A DNA stretch of 9,422 bases. Source: Thiotrichaceae bacterium. Lineage in GTDB: Bacteria > Pseudomonadota > Gammaproteobacteria > Thiotrichales > Thiotrichaceae. The stretch's first letter is position 1; each line of letters opens with the position of its first letter. Positions 1-6,962 of the stretch are shown here, in pieces. The position numbers were made by a program, and so were the translations under genes. The notes below the pieces were generated by a model. That model searched no databases. It saw nothing but the letters and a program-made list of their open reading frames with translations, and was not told the origin of the DNA. The DNA is taken from positions 1 to 9,422 of the forward strand of contig JALVDQ010000295.1 in assembly GCA_027008885.1 (NCBI GenBank), read 5' to 3'.

Positions 1-2
1 AC

Positions 3-743
3 AAACCCGATGAAGAAATGCTCCTGCTGGATGTCATCCCGCTTTCATTGGGGCTGGAAACCTATGGCGGGCTGGTTGAAAAAATCATCGCGCGCAATAC
101 CACCATCCCCATTACCCGCGCCCAGGAATTTACCACCTTCAAAGATGATCAAACCGCCATGACGATTCATGTTTTGCAGGGCGAACGCGAAACCGTTGAA
201 GAAAACCGCTCACTGGCAAAATTTGCGCTCAAGGGGATACCGCCAATGGTCGCCGGTGCAGCACGCATCAAGGTGACTTTTAAAGTAGACGCAGACGGAC
301 TACTGACGGTCGAAGCCGCAGAAGAAACCACAGGCGTCAAGGCAGCGGTTGAAGTCAAGCCTTCGTATGGACTCAGCGATCACGAAATCGAAAGCATGAT
401 TCGTGACTCAATGGAAAACGCCAAGGCAGACATGCAGGCGCGAAAATTGCGCGAACAAAAAGTCGAGGCAGAACGCACCCTGGAAGCACTCGATTCTGCC
501 ATGGCAAGCGATGCCGAACGCATCTTGAGCAAAGATGAAATCAAAACACTGCTCACTGCCAGAGAACGCCTGCAAACAATAAAAGAAAACAGCGACGATG
601 CCGACGAAATCAAAAGCGCCATCGAAGACATGGAAAAAACCGCAGAATTTTATGTTGCCCGACGCATGGATGATAATGTCAAAAGCGCCATGGCAGGACA
701 CAAAATTGAAGAATTTTCTGCAAACAATCATCAGGACGGATAA
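3..743 (+). CDS. hscA: Fe-S protein assembly chaperone HscA, C-terminal part (5' end outside window)
   Basis: This is the last 246 codons of an Hsp70-class chaperone that, with the co-chaperone HscB, helps transfer nascent Fe-S clusters from the scaffold IscU in the cytoplasm. The frame is open from the window edge, so the ATPase domain (usual family length about 620 aa) lies outside. The visible part starts just before the interdomain linker ([11 protein letters not shown]) and the substrate-binding beta-sandwich, with the family phrases [27 protein letters not shown] and [12 protein letters not shown]. It ends in the charged alpha-helical lid, with AARRMD-type sequence near the C-terminus ([16 protein letters not shown]). 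HscA rather than DnaK is indicated by this wording, by the short lid without a DnaK tail, and by fdx starting 6 nt after the stop. The internal ATG at 18 is not a real start. Confidence 0.96.
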   Translation, partial: KPDEEMLLLDVIPLSLGLETYGGLVEKIIARNTTIPITRAQEFTTFKDDQTAMTIHVLQGERETVEENRSLAKFALKGIPPMVAGAARIKVTFKVDADGLLTVEAAEETTGVKAAVEVKPSYGLSDHEIESMIRDSMENAKADMQARKLREQKVEAERTLEALDSAMASDAERILSKDEIKTLLTARERLQTIKENSDDADEIKSAIEDMEKTAEFYVARRMDDNVKSAMAGHKIEEFSANNHQDG

Positions 744-749
744 TCCAAA

Positions 750-1088
750 ATGCCACAAATAATTTTTTTACCCAATGAAGAACTTTGCCCGGAAGGTGCT
801 GTAGTAGAAGCCGAACCGGGCACAAGCATTTGCGATGCCGCACTCGAAAACGGTATCGAAATTGAACACGCCTGTGAAAAATCCTGTGCCTGCACCACCT
901 GCCATGTCTACGTGCGTGAAGGCTTTGACTCACTCGAAGAAGCCAGCGATCTGGAAGAAGACTACCTTGACAAGGCATGGGGCGTTGACCCCGATTCACG
1001 CCTGAGCTGTCAGGCAAAAGTAGCTGACGAAGACCTTGTGGTAGAAATACCCAAATACACTATCAATATGGTTTCAGAAAACCATTAA
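750..1088 (+). CDS. fdx: ISC system [2Fe-2S] ferredoxin
   Basis: This is a 112-aa adrenodoxin-type ferredoxin that supplies electrons for Fe-S cluster assembly on IscU in the cytoplasm. Cluster ligands are visible as C42, C48, C51 and C87, in the CEKSCACTTC segment and the later RLSCQAK segment. C46, the extra non-ligand cysteine typical of isc ferredoxins, is also present. Length and cysteine positions match E. coli Fdx (111 aa). It lies 6 nt downstream of hscA, which implies co-transcription. The Shine-Dalgarno is weak: an AGGA about 14 nt before the ATG, inside the end of hscA, so translational coupling is likely. Acidic patches at residues 57-74 fit a protein that docks onto basic partners. 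Confidence 0.97.
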   Translation: MPQIIFLPNEELCPEGAVVEAEPGTSICDAALENGIEIEHACEKSCACTTCHVYVREGFDSLEEASDLEEDYLDKAWGVDPDSRLSCQAKVADEDLVVEIPKYTINMVSENH

Positions 1089-1193
1089 ATCTGGGCATCT
1101 TGCGCTGCTAGGAGGCTGTATTTTGTTATTGGGTTAGCCTACAAGATCATGGCACTATGCCGGATGAGCAAATAAATTAGCTAAATCAAGAAC

Positions 1194-1225
1194 ACCCATC
1201 CCCCCCTTTTTTTACATATTTTTAT
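1194..1225 (-). repeat. 32-bp G-tract repeat, copy A (left arm of inverted pair)
   Basis: Read on the minus strand this copy is ATAAAAATATGT, then seven A, seven G and ATGGGT. It matches copy B at 2743-2774 at 31 of 32 positions (G instead of A at the eleventh base) in opposite orientation. The G-rich ends of both copies face outward from the iscX-patB segment. The element lies 105 nt after the fdx stop and 42 nt before the iscX start. Confidence 0.85.
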
Positions 1226-1256
1226 TGTTTTCCTGTCAATCAAGACACAAAGCACC

Positions 1257-1261
1257 GAGGA
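1257..1261 (+). promoter_or_regulatory. Ribosome-binding site of iscX
   Basis: GAGGA lies 6 nt before the ATG at 1268. It is stronger than the fdx site, which fits independent translation initiation of iscX after the long spacer. Confidence 0.7.
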
Positions 1262-1267
1262 ACAAAA

Positions 1268-1468
1268 ATGCAGTTAAAATGGACAGACACACTCGATATT
1301 GCCATAGAGCTGAATGAAGCACATCCAGACGTAGACCCGCAATACATACGCTTTACCGACCTGCATGAGTGGGTATGCAAACTGGAAAACTTTGCCGATG
1401 CACCCGAGAACTCCAATGAAAAAATACTGGAGTCAATTCAGATGAACTGGATTGAAGAGAAAGATTAG
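1268..1468 (+). CDS. iscX: Fe-S cluster assembly protein IscX
   Basis: This is a 66-aa acidic protein, the same size as E. coli IscX (YfhJ). IscX binds the cysteine desulfurase IscS and iron, and acts as an iron-dependent modulator of cluster assembly in the cytoplasm. Family signatures are the N-terminal LKWTDT, the central YIRFTDLHEWVCKLENF and the C-terminal SNEKILESIQMNWIEE. It follows hscA and fdx in the standard gene order but after a 179-nt spacer carrying a repeat. Its stop codon overlaps the end of the convergent patB-like gene by 4 nt, so the two genes meet tail to tail with no terminator hairpin visible between them. Confidence 0.96.
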   Translation: MQLKWTDTLDIAIELNEAHPDVDPQYIRFTDLHEWVCKLENFADAPENSNEKILESIQMNWIEEKD

Positions 1469-2631
1469 TTTTTCAAAACAGCCTTTTCAATACGCTCGAC
1501 TGCTTTCTCCAGCAAGGCTCGTCTACAGGCAAAATTGAGGCGAATAAAACGCTCATCACCAAAGTTTTTTCCGGGGGAAATACCCACTCCTGCCTTTTCA
1601 AAAAAGGCTTCAGGATCATCCAGCTGCAGTGCGGAAACATCAATCCAGGCGAGAAAAGTTGCCTCGGGCAGATACATTTTCAGACCATCAAGCGCATTGA
1701 TTTTTTGCATCAGATAATCACGATTGGCGCGCAAATACTCAAGCTGCTGCAAGCGCCAGTTTTCAGCATAGTTAAACGCAGCTTCGGTCGCCACCTGTGC
1801 CAGCACATTAATATCCGGCAGCGTCTGCTGCTCCAGCGTTTTAAACCTGGCTCTTGTTTTGGCATTTGAAATAATCGCAAAACCAAAGCCCAAACCGGCA
1901 ATATTAAAGGTTTTGCTGGCTGCCATCAGTGTAATGGTGCGGCTGGCAGCATCACTATCGAGAGTCGCAAAGGGAATATGCGACTTGTTTTCATCCAGTA
2001 TCAGATCACAATGGATTTCATCCGAACAAACCATTAAATCGTGTTCTTTGCAAATTTGATGGAGTCGCAACAACTCATCCCGTGTATACACCGTACCCGC
2101 CGGATTATGCGGATTACACAAAAGTAATAATCGGGTTTTAGCGGTGATTGCATTTTCCAGCGCGTCAAAATCCAGCACCCAGCGCTCAAGCGCATTTTCC
2201 TGATCAGAATCAGGCTGCAACAGACGCATGGGAACCCTTATGGCATTACGTTTATTATTTTCAGTCACAAAGCGAAACGGCGGATAAACAGTGCCCGGAA
2301 TAATCACCTCACTCCCCTCTTCCACCATCTGGGTAGACAAACTCAAGCCCCTGACAAGACTCGGAAGCTGCACAATCCAGTCCTGATCTATGCGCCATCC
2401 ATACTGCGCCTGCAAATGATTCTGAATTGCCAGCAAAACCCCCGGGGTTGGCTCAACTCCATAGCCAAACACACCATGAGCAACACGCTGTTGCAGCGCC
2501 ACAATAATCTCTGCCGCCGTCTCAAAATCAGAATCAGCCACCCACATGGGAATAATGTCCCGACCTTTGTATTTATCCCATTTAAGGCTATCTGTATTGC
2601 TACGGTCAATTTCCTTGTCAAAAATATTCAT
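1465..2631 (-). CDS. patB: PatB/MalY-family PLP-dependent C-S lyase (cystathionine beta-lyase-like aminotransferase)
   Basis: This is a 388-aa fold-type I PLP enzyme of the MalY/PatB subgroup, with length typical of the family. The group cleaves C-S bonds (cystathionine, cysteine and related beta-elimination substrates), giving pyruvate, ammonia and a thiol or sulfide. Visible landmarks are the N-terminal NTDSLKWDKY and IPMWVADSDFET phrases characteristic of MalY/PatB, a GVFGYG loop at 53-58, CNPHNPAGTVYT at 172-183, SDEIHCDL at 203-210 (the Asp contacts the PLP ring nitrogen), and SKTFNIAGL with the Schiff-base lysine K240. The C-terminal FIRLNFACRRALLEKAVERI is the usual substrate-carboxylate arginine region. 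The ATG at 2629-2631 has only a weak Shine-Dalgarno. It is convergent with iscX (4-nt overlap). A sulfur-metabolism role beside isc genes is plausible, but the exact substrate is not readable from sequence. Confidence 0.9.
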   Translation of the reverse strand: MNIFDKEIDRSNTDSLKWDKYKGRDIIPMWVADSDFETAAEIIVALQQRVAHGVFGYGVEPTPGVLLAIQNHLQAQYGWRIDQDWIVQLPSLVRGLSLSTQMVEEGSEVIIPGTVYPPFRFVTENNKRNAIRVPMRLLQPDSDQENALERWVLDFDALENAITAKTRLLLLCNPHNPAGTVYTRDELLRLHQICKEHDLMVCSDEIHCDLILDENKSHIPFATLDSDAASRTITLMAASKTFNIAGLGFGFAIISNAKTRARFKTLEQQTLPDINVLAQVATEAAFNYAENWRLQQLEYLRANRDYLMQKINALDGLKMYLPEATFLAWIDVSALQLDDPEAFFEKAGVGISPGKNFGDERFIRLNFACRRALLEKAVERIEKAVLKN

Positions 2632-2742
2632 TATCGTATTTGCCTGAGTCTAAAGTATTAAGAGACAACGCACAGGATATTGCCATAGTATTCACCGTAT
2701 TACCAAGTTTGCCGTGATAAACCTCAAGCTGCGAACTTTTTT

Positions 2743-2774
2743 ATAAAAATATATAAAAAAAGGGGGGGATGGGT
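2743..2774 (+). repeat. 32-bp G-tract repeat, copy B (right arm of inverted pair)
   Basis: This copy reads ATAAAAATATAT, seven A, seven G, ATGGGT on the plus strand, the near-perfect reverse complement of copy A at 1194-1225. It lies in the 162-nt spacer between the patB start and the end of the ankyrin gene, 19 nt past the latter's stop. Just to its left a T-tract (2737-2742) can pair with part of its A-tract, making a purely A/T stem. Confidence 0.85.
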
Positions 2775-2793
2775 TGTGCAACAGAATGTCGCT

Positions 2794-3978
2794 TTACATA
2801 TTTTTTGAAAGCAGCATTGCCAGCCTGGGTCGGTTTCTGGTGCGGGCAAACATTGCGGGGGGCACGCCGTTTACCTTGATTCGGGTTGAGGCGCCGTTTT
2901 CCAGCAATAATCTTACGGTTGAATATTGGGAGCCAAAAAGCAAGGCGGTGGCAAGCACACTGGAGCCATTTTCATTGACATAATTGACATCTGCTCCCTG
3001 CGCAACCAGCTTGCTGAGTGTATCAATTCCCAGTTTATTTTGAATCGCGCGGGTTAAAAGGCTTTTGGGGTGACTGCTGGGTGCTTTTTTCTCCAGCATG
3101 GTTTTGGCAGCCCTGTTTAGACCATTGGCAATCGCCAGATCCAGTGCTGTTTCGCCATTGTAGTCAAGTGACAGGTCTGCTCCCTTTTTTACAAGGGTGA
3201 CAACCAGTTTGTCCTTTTTCTGGTTAATGGCTGATAACAGTGGGGTAACGCCGTCTTTGCCCCGATAGTTTATATCTGCTCCGGCTTCAAGATAATGATC
3301 AACTTCACTACTGCTAATCTGTTTGCTTTGTATCGCCTCATAGAGTGCCTCAGGACCTGCTGACAACATAAGCCAGGTACCCAGCAAAACAGCAGCAAGA
3401 GCCAACGCAATAGCCACCTTTTTTTTACTAAACCATTGCTTTTTAAAAACCTGAAGTTTTGTGACAGACTTTGAGGAATCAGTCTGCTTATTTTCACTCT
3501 CGTCAGGCTCAGAAAGCCACTGACTTACCGGAGGAGCAGATGGTACGATACCTAACTCGGTTTTGTGCGGTTGGCGCAACTGTTTTTTTAGTTTTTCTCT
3601 TATTCGTTGCTGTTCATCATCGGCTCTGGTTTCAGTTTTTTGTAGTGCTTGAGGTGTGAGCTTTTTTAGGTAGAGATAACACTTTTTGCTGCTTTCAATA
3701 TCAGAAAAAGCAAGCATGATTTTTTTCAAACCCGCTTTTGTTTTTACGCCTAGCTCTATTCCGGGTATTTTGTTTTGGTAATTTATCGTCTGGATTCTGT
3801 CGAAAGGAATGGCTAACAGATTTTGTTTTCCCATAAATTTGAGCGGGTGTATATTTTTCTTCAGCAAAGCTTCTACTTTTCCACAAGCTTTACTTCCGCA
3901 GGAACCCAGCAGAATGGACTTTTTGCTCAAAATGACAATATTATTTTTTTCTGTTTTTTTATTTAGCCAAAATAGCAT
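2794..3978 (-). CDS. Single-pass membrane protein with C-terminal ankyrin repeats
   Basis: This 394-aa protein has three visible parts. Residues 1-107 form a compact region rich in beta-type sequence (IPFDRIQTINYQNKIPGIEL, then VKTKAGLKKIMLAFSD) that resembles bacterial PH/GRAM-like domains; this is inference. Residues 108-187 are a polar, highly charged linker. Residues 188-206 (VAIALALAAVLLGTWLMLS) are the only membrane segment, preceded by a lysine cluster, which predicts a cytoplasmic N-terminus and a periplasmic C-terminus. Residues 212-394 carry about four ankyrin units, seen as EAGADINYRGKDGVTPL, KKGADLSLDYNGETALDLA, AQGADVNYVNENGSSVL and ENGAS near the end. Such repeats mediate protein binding. 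It is divergent from the ribonuclease gene and no partner gene identifies its target. The ATG at 3976-3978 has AAAAAGG about 10 nt upstream. Confidence 0.8.
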   Translation of the reverse strand: MLFWLNKKTEKNNIVILSKKSILLGSCGSKACGKVEALLKKNIHPLKFMGKQNLLAIPFDRIQTINYQNKIPGIELGVKTKAGLKKIMLAFSDIESSKKCYLYLKKLTPQALQKTETRADDEQQRIREKLKKQLRQPHKTELGIVPSAPPVSQWLSEPDESENKQTDSSKSVTKLQVFKKQWFSKKKVAIALALAAVLLGTWLMLSAGPEALYEAIQSKQISSSEVDHYLEAGADINYRGKDGVTPLLSAINQKKDKLVVTLVKKGADLSLDYNGETALDLAIANGLNRAAKTMLEKKAPSSHPKSLLTRAIQNKLGIDTLSKLVAQGADVNYVNENGSSVLATALLFGSQYSTVRLLLENGASTRIKVNGVPPAMFARTRNRPRLAMLLSKNM

Positions 3979-4049
3979 TTGTTTTTAACCTTTTTCTGCG
4001 CAGGCACTACTTTTCCCCCTAAATATGAAACAAGCAGGTTTTCAGAAGC

Positions 4050-4107
4050 CTCTCCGGGATAGTAACAAGTGACGTCTTAATATAAAATGAACCGGAGAGA
4101 AATCCGG
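4050..4107 (+). promoter_or_regulatory. CCGG-type inverted repeats in the leader/promoter region of the RNB ribonuclease
   Basis: CTCTCCGG at 4050-4057 is the exact reverse complement of CCGGAGAG at 4092-4099. The right arm can alternatively pair locally, because CCGGA at 4092-4096 matches TCCGG at 4103-4107 across a 6-nt loop. A possible -10 hexamer TATAAA at 4081-4086 lies between the long arms but has no good -35. The site could be an operator or a leader RNA switch. Function is inferred only. Confidence 0.35.
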
Positions 4108-4114
4108 GCGCAAC

Positions 4115-4137
4115 ACAAATTCAACTCACAAATTCAA
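4115..4137 (+). repeat. 10-bp direct repeat upstream of the RNB ribonuclease start
   Basis: ACAAATTCAA occurs at 4115-4124 and again at 4128-4137, separated by CTC. The second copy runs into the ribosome-binding site AAGGA (4136-4140), which is 9 nt before the ATG at 4150. The repeat may be a slip duplication or a protein-binding site in the leader. Confidence 0.6.
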
Positions 4138-4149
4138 GGATAAATTTTA

Positions 4150-6012
4150 ATGCCAAAAATAAAAACAGGTGCACTGGTTTATTATAAAAGCAAAGCAGCG
4201 GTTGTTAGCGGGGTAAGTGACAAGATTGATATTATTTTCTTCAAGAGCAAAAAACGGGTGCGTGACAAGGATATTAAACTGCTGCATCCCGGACCTCTCA
4301 AGGATGTCTCTGACTTGAAACTGGAGTGTCCCGAAGCGCCTGATACGCTGGATGAAACTCTGGCACTGCTTGAAGATGAAGCGGTTTCACTGAGTGATCT
4401 GGCAGAGTTTCTTTACGGTGAATACACCCCCCAAAGTGCCTGGTCCAGCTGGATGCTGGTGGTCGATGATCTCTATTTTGAGCATATTACTGATGAACAG
4501 GGCAAGGATCTGATCAAGGCGCGTCCACTGGACTCTATTCAGGCAGAAAAACAAAAACGCGCTGCCAGACGCGAACAAAAGGAAGCCTGGGATTCATTGC
4601 TGGAGCGCATCAAAAGTGGCAATATCGAAAAGCAGGATTACACCCAGCTCACAGAAGTGGAGCAGCTTGCCTGTGGTGAGCGTGAAAATAGCCGCATTCT
4701 TAAAACACTTGGCATTGCAGAAACCAGCGAGGCTGCTCACGCACTCTTGCTCAAGCTGGGCTACTGGCAGGAAGAGTATAATCCCTGGCCACGACGCATG
4801 GGCATTAATATAAATGATCCGCAAATGAGTATTCCCGAGCCGCTTGAAACGGAGCGTCGTGATCTGCAACATTTGCAGGCGTGGGCAATTGATGATGTCG
4901 GCAATCAGGACCCTGATGATGCGATTTCACTTGATGGCGAGCGTCTCTGGGTGCATATTGCGGATGTATCCTCACTGGTTAGTGCAGATTCCGATCTGGA
5001 TATTGAAGCACGATCACGCGGAGCCAATGTGTATCTTCCTGAACGCACGATACACATGCTACCCCCTGCCATCACCCAACAATTAGGGCTTGGTCTGCAT
5101 GAAACGAGTCCTGCATTGTCTGTTGGCTTCAAAATCACTGAAACAGGTGAACTTGAAGATATTGAGGTATGTTTCTCAACGGTTAAGGTTACACGCACCA
5201 GCTATGATGCTGTGGATAAGGAACTGGATAGCAAGTTTGCCGATTTTAAAGCACTTAGCGAGCGTTATTATCAGCGCCGGCTTAAAAATAATGCCGCCAT
5301 GCTGGAGCTGCCCGAGGTCAATATCCGTATTGCAAAAGATGGTGAAATAAGCATCAAGCCCTATACTCGCAGCGGTAGCCGCCAGCTAGTCACCGAGGCG
5401 ATGTTGGCGGCGGGTGAAGCAATTGCATTATTTGCCACGGAAAACCAGATAGCCATCCCTTATGCGCAACAGCCTGAGCCGGAAGAAATCCAGCATCCAG
5501 AAAAACTTTCTGAGCATTATGCCTATCGACGCTGTTTCAAGGCATCACGTCATAGCACCGTAGCCGAACCACATTTTGGACTGGGTCTGCCCTGCTATAC
5601 GCGCGTCACCAGTCCCATGAGACGTTATCTGGATCTGCTCGTGCATCAACAGCTGCGTGCTTTTTTAACAGAACAAGGTGGAAAAAAACTTGCGCACGAG
5701 GAATTAATAGAACGCATCGGGCTTGCCGAGGAAGGCTCTCTTGCGGCGCGTAAAGCCGAGCGTCATTCAATGCAGCACTGGACACTGTTATATTTGCAAC
5801 AGCAGCAGCAAAAAAATGGCACTGCATGGCAGGGCGATGCAGTTGTGGTCTTCCATGACGAGCGCAAGACAACCTTGATACTGCCCGAGCTGGCGCTGGA
5901 ACCAAAGATTCGTTTGCAGAAACATCTGGCGCTTGATCAAACCGTAACAGTTGAAGCAACGGGAATTAATATTACAGATTTGTGGGCAGGGTTTCGGGTA
6001 CTTAATTCCTGA
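4150..6012 (+). CDS. RNB-domain (RNase II family) ribonuclease
   Basis: This 620-aa protein is a predicted 3'-to-5' exoribonuclease acting on single-stranded RNA in the cytoplasm. The RNB catalytic core starts near residue 235 and contains the four Mg-binding aspartates with RNase II spacing: D248, D254, D256 and D257 in AIDDVGNQDPDDAIS. LWVHIADVSSLV and the late motif TRVTSPMRRYLDLLVHQQ (484-501), carrying the arginine pair of the active site, follow. The N-terminus (1-50) looks like a small SH3-like barrel. Residues 65-230 are helical and charged, in place of the two cold-shock domains of E. coli RNase II. This recalls the shorter RNase II-type enzymes of other bacteria, such as the Deinococcus form with a helix-turn-helix N-terminus. 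The C-terminal ~60 residues (WQGDAVVVFHDERKTTLILPEL to the end) fit an S1-like OB fold. Start chosen from AAGGA 9 nt upstream. It is monocistronic, bounded by a divergent gene and a terminator. Confidence 0.92.
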   Translation: MPKIKTGALVYYKSKAAVVSGVSDKIDIIFFKSKKRVRDKDIKLLHPGPLKDVSDLKLECPEAPDTLDETLALLEDEAVSLSDLAEFLYGEYTPQSAWSSWMLVVDDLYFEHITDEQGKDLIKARPLDSIQAEKQKRAARREQKEAWDSLLERIKSGNIEKQDYTQLTEVEQLACGERENSRILKTLGIAETSEAAHALLLKLGYWQEEYNPWPRRMGININDPQMSIPEPLETERRDLQHLQAWAIDDVGNQDPDDAISLDGERLWVHIADVSSLVSADSDLDIEARSRGANVYLPERTIHMLPPAITQQLGLGLHETSPALSVGFKITETGELEDIEVCFSTVKVTRTSYDAVDKELDSKFADFKALSERYYQRRLKNNAAMLELPEVNIRIAKDGEISIKPYTRSGSRQLVTEAMLAAGEAIALFATENQIAIPYAQQPEPEEIQHPEKLSEHYAYRRCFKASRHSTVAEPHFGLGLPCYTRVTSPMRRYLDLLVHQQLRAFLTEQGGKKLAHEELIERIGLAEEGSLAARKAERHSMQHWTLLYLQQQQQKNGTAWQGDAVVVFHDERKTTLILPELALEPKIRLQKHLALDQTVTVEATGINITDLWAGFRVLNS

Positions 6013-6020
6013 AGAAATAA

Positions 6021-6050
6021 AAAAGCGCAGAGAAAATCATCTGCGCTTTT
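6021..6050. terminator. Bidirectional rho-independent terminator
   Basis: AAAAGCGCAGA at 6021-6031 pairs perfectly with TCTGCGCTTTT at 6040-6050 around an 8-nt loop. The A-tract on one side and T-tract on the other give a U-run in both directions. It lies 8 nt after the ribonuclease stop and 27 nt past the stop of the convergent lipoprotein gene, so it can serve both. Confidence 0.9.
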
Positions 6051-6076
6051 CTGCTATGCCGTTGTTTTTATCGGCT

Positions 6077-6862
6077 TTACTGGTTTATTGTGAATACTGC
6101 TGCTTCACTCCAGTTACTCCATGAGCCATTGCTGTTTTGAGCCTTGACCCACCAAACCACGCTTTCACCCGGGAAAAAATCGGTATTTGCGGGTATAAAC
6201 GAACAAACACCTGCTTCACAGTTGCTTGCATCAACTTCGTGCGACTCCCAGCTATCACCATTGGTCATTTCATCCTCGGTATTTTCATAGCCGATTTTAT
6301 AATTCATGGCATCCCCAACATCTGACCAGGAAAATTCCGGAGTGAGTGTATCCACGCTTTCAGTCGGCCAGACTGGTTGAGGAATATCACCGTTATAACC
6401 TGCATCTGTTTCAACAATGGTAAAAACATTAGGTCTTGACCATTCCTGCCAGTCACCATTTACATTCGCCTGAACCCACCAGGCTTTTTCAGTAAACTTG
6501 GGAAAACTAAAATCAGTTGGAGTAAAGGCACAGGTATCACCGCCTGAATAACATCCCAGTTGCTCTGATGTCAGTGTATATACCTGCCAGTCACTCTCAT
6601 CATTGGTGCTTTCATGCCCAAAGCGGTATTCAGTGGCATCTTCGGTTGCACTCCAGGAAAACGTCGGCACCGTTTCGGTTATTTCTCCTGAAGGTTCATA
6701 ACGCGGTGACTCGCTTATTTTGCTGCGAAAAAATTTGGGGTGGCTGCTGTTTATAGCACCCGTACTGGAAGAAGAGCCTCCTCCACAGGCGGCAAGTGAT
6801 AATGTAGCGCTTAATAATATGCTGAAAAATGGAATATTTAGAGAATGTTTAGCTTGTTTCAT
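6077..6862 (-). CDS. Lipoprotein with two Fn3-like 'WWV' domains
   Basis: This 261-aa protein begins with a lipoprotein signal peptide: positively charged start, hydrophobic stretch 10-22, lipobox L23-A24-A25-C26. Glycine follows the lipidated cysteine, so outer-membrane sorting is expected (no Asp at +2). After a serine/glycine tether come two homologous ~95-aa domains at about 53-150 and 164-260. Each runs PxFSWS, a YRFG/YKIG strand, W, a close cysteine pair (C104/C111 and C215/C220, possible disulfides), CxFxP, then WWVQANVNGDWQEW or WWVKAQNSNGSWSNW and VFTI. This layout is a familiar Fn3-like repeat of bacterial surface proteins (tWxxxxgAtxYxl ... C ... WWVqxxNxxGxxxWS). The ligand is unknown. 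The start is supported by AAAGGA at 6868-6873. No export or enzyme partner is adjacent. Confidence 0.85.
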   Translation of the reverse strand: MKQAKHSLNIPFFSILLSATLSLAACGGGSSSSTGAINSSHPKFFRSKISESPRYEPSGEITETVPTFSWSATEDATEYRFGHESTNDESDWQVYTLTSEQLGCYSGGDTCAFTPTDFSFPKFTEKAWWVQANVNGDWQEWSRPNVFTIVETDAGYNGDIPQPVWPTESVDTLTPEFSWSDVGDAMNYKIGYENTEDEMTNGDSWESHEVDASNCEAGVCSFIPANTDFFPGESVVWWVKAQNSNGSWSNWSEAAVFTINQ

Positions 6863-6929
6863 GGCGAATCCTTTCGTCCTGTTACTTTTGATTTAAACAA
6901 GCCTGAATCCGCTCTGTATAAGCTAGCTT

Positions 6930-6962
6930 CTATGCTGCATCTATGCTGCATCTATGCTGCTT
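6930..6962. repeat. Three tandem 11-bp repeats upstream of the lipoprotein gene
   Basis: CTATGCTGCAT occurs at 6930-6940 and 6941-6951, and with one change (CTATGCTGCTT) at 6952-6962. A decayed fourth unit may follow. The 11-bp period is about one helical turn, and the block lies 68-100 bp before the lipoprotein start codon, directly abutting the palindrome AAGCTAGCTT. Confidence 0.8.

Larger units (their letters stand above)
1089..1267. other. fdx-iscX intergenic spacer
   Basis: This 179-nt spacer separates two genes that are often nearly adjacent in isc operons. It holds a small imperfect hairpin (TCATGGCA at 1147-1154 against TGCC-GG-ATGA at 1158-1167) with no T-tract. It also holds one copy of the 32-bp G-tract repeat (1194-1225) and the iscX ribosome-binding site. 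No open frame here looks coding. Whether transcription runs through it, or iscX has its own promoter, cannot be settled from sequence. Confidence 0.6.

Noticed and set aside
1147..1167. Hairpin after fdx as a rho-independent terminator
   Set aside because: The stem is short with a 2-nt bulge and is not followed by a T-tract; the T7 run lies 40 nt further on, beyond a C7 tract.
1194..2774. iscX-patB segment as an insertion sequence
   Set aside because: Despite the inverted ends there is no transposase or integrase, and both genes are ordinary metabolic genes; kept as a finding rather than annotated as a mobile element.
2774..2983. 69-codon plus-strand frame, and similar plus-strand frames under the ankyrin gene
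   Set aside because: They are antisense shadows of the ankyrin gene, with no ribosome-binding site and no family resemblance.
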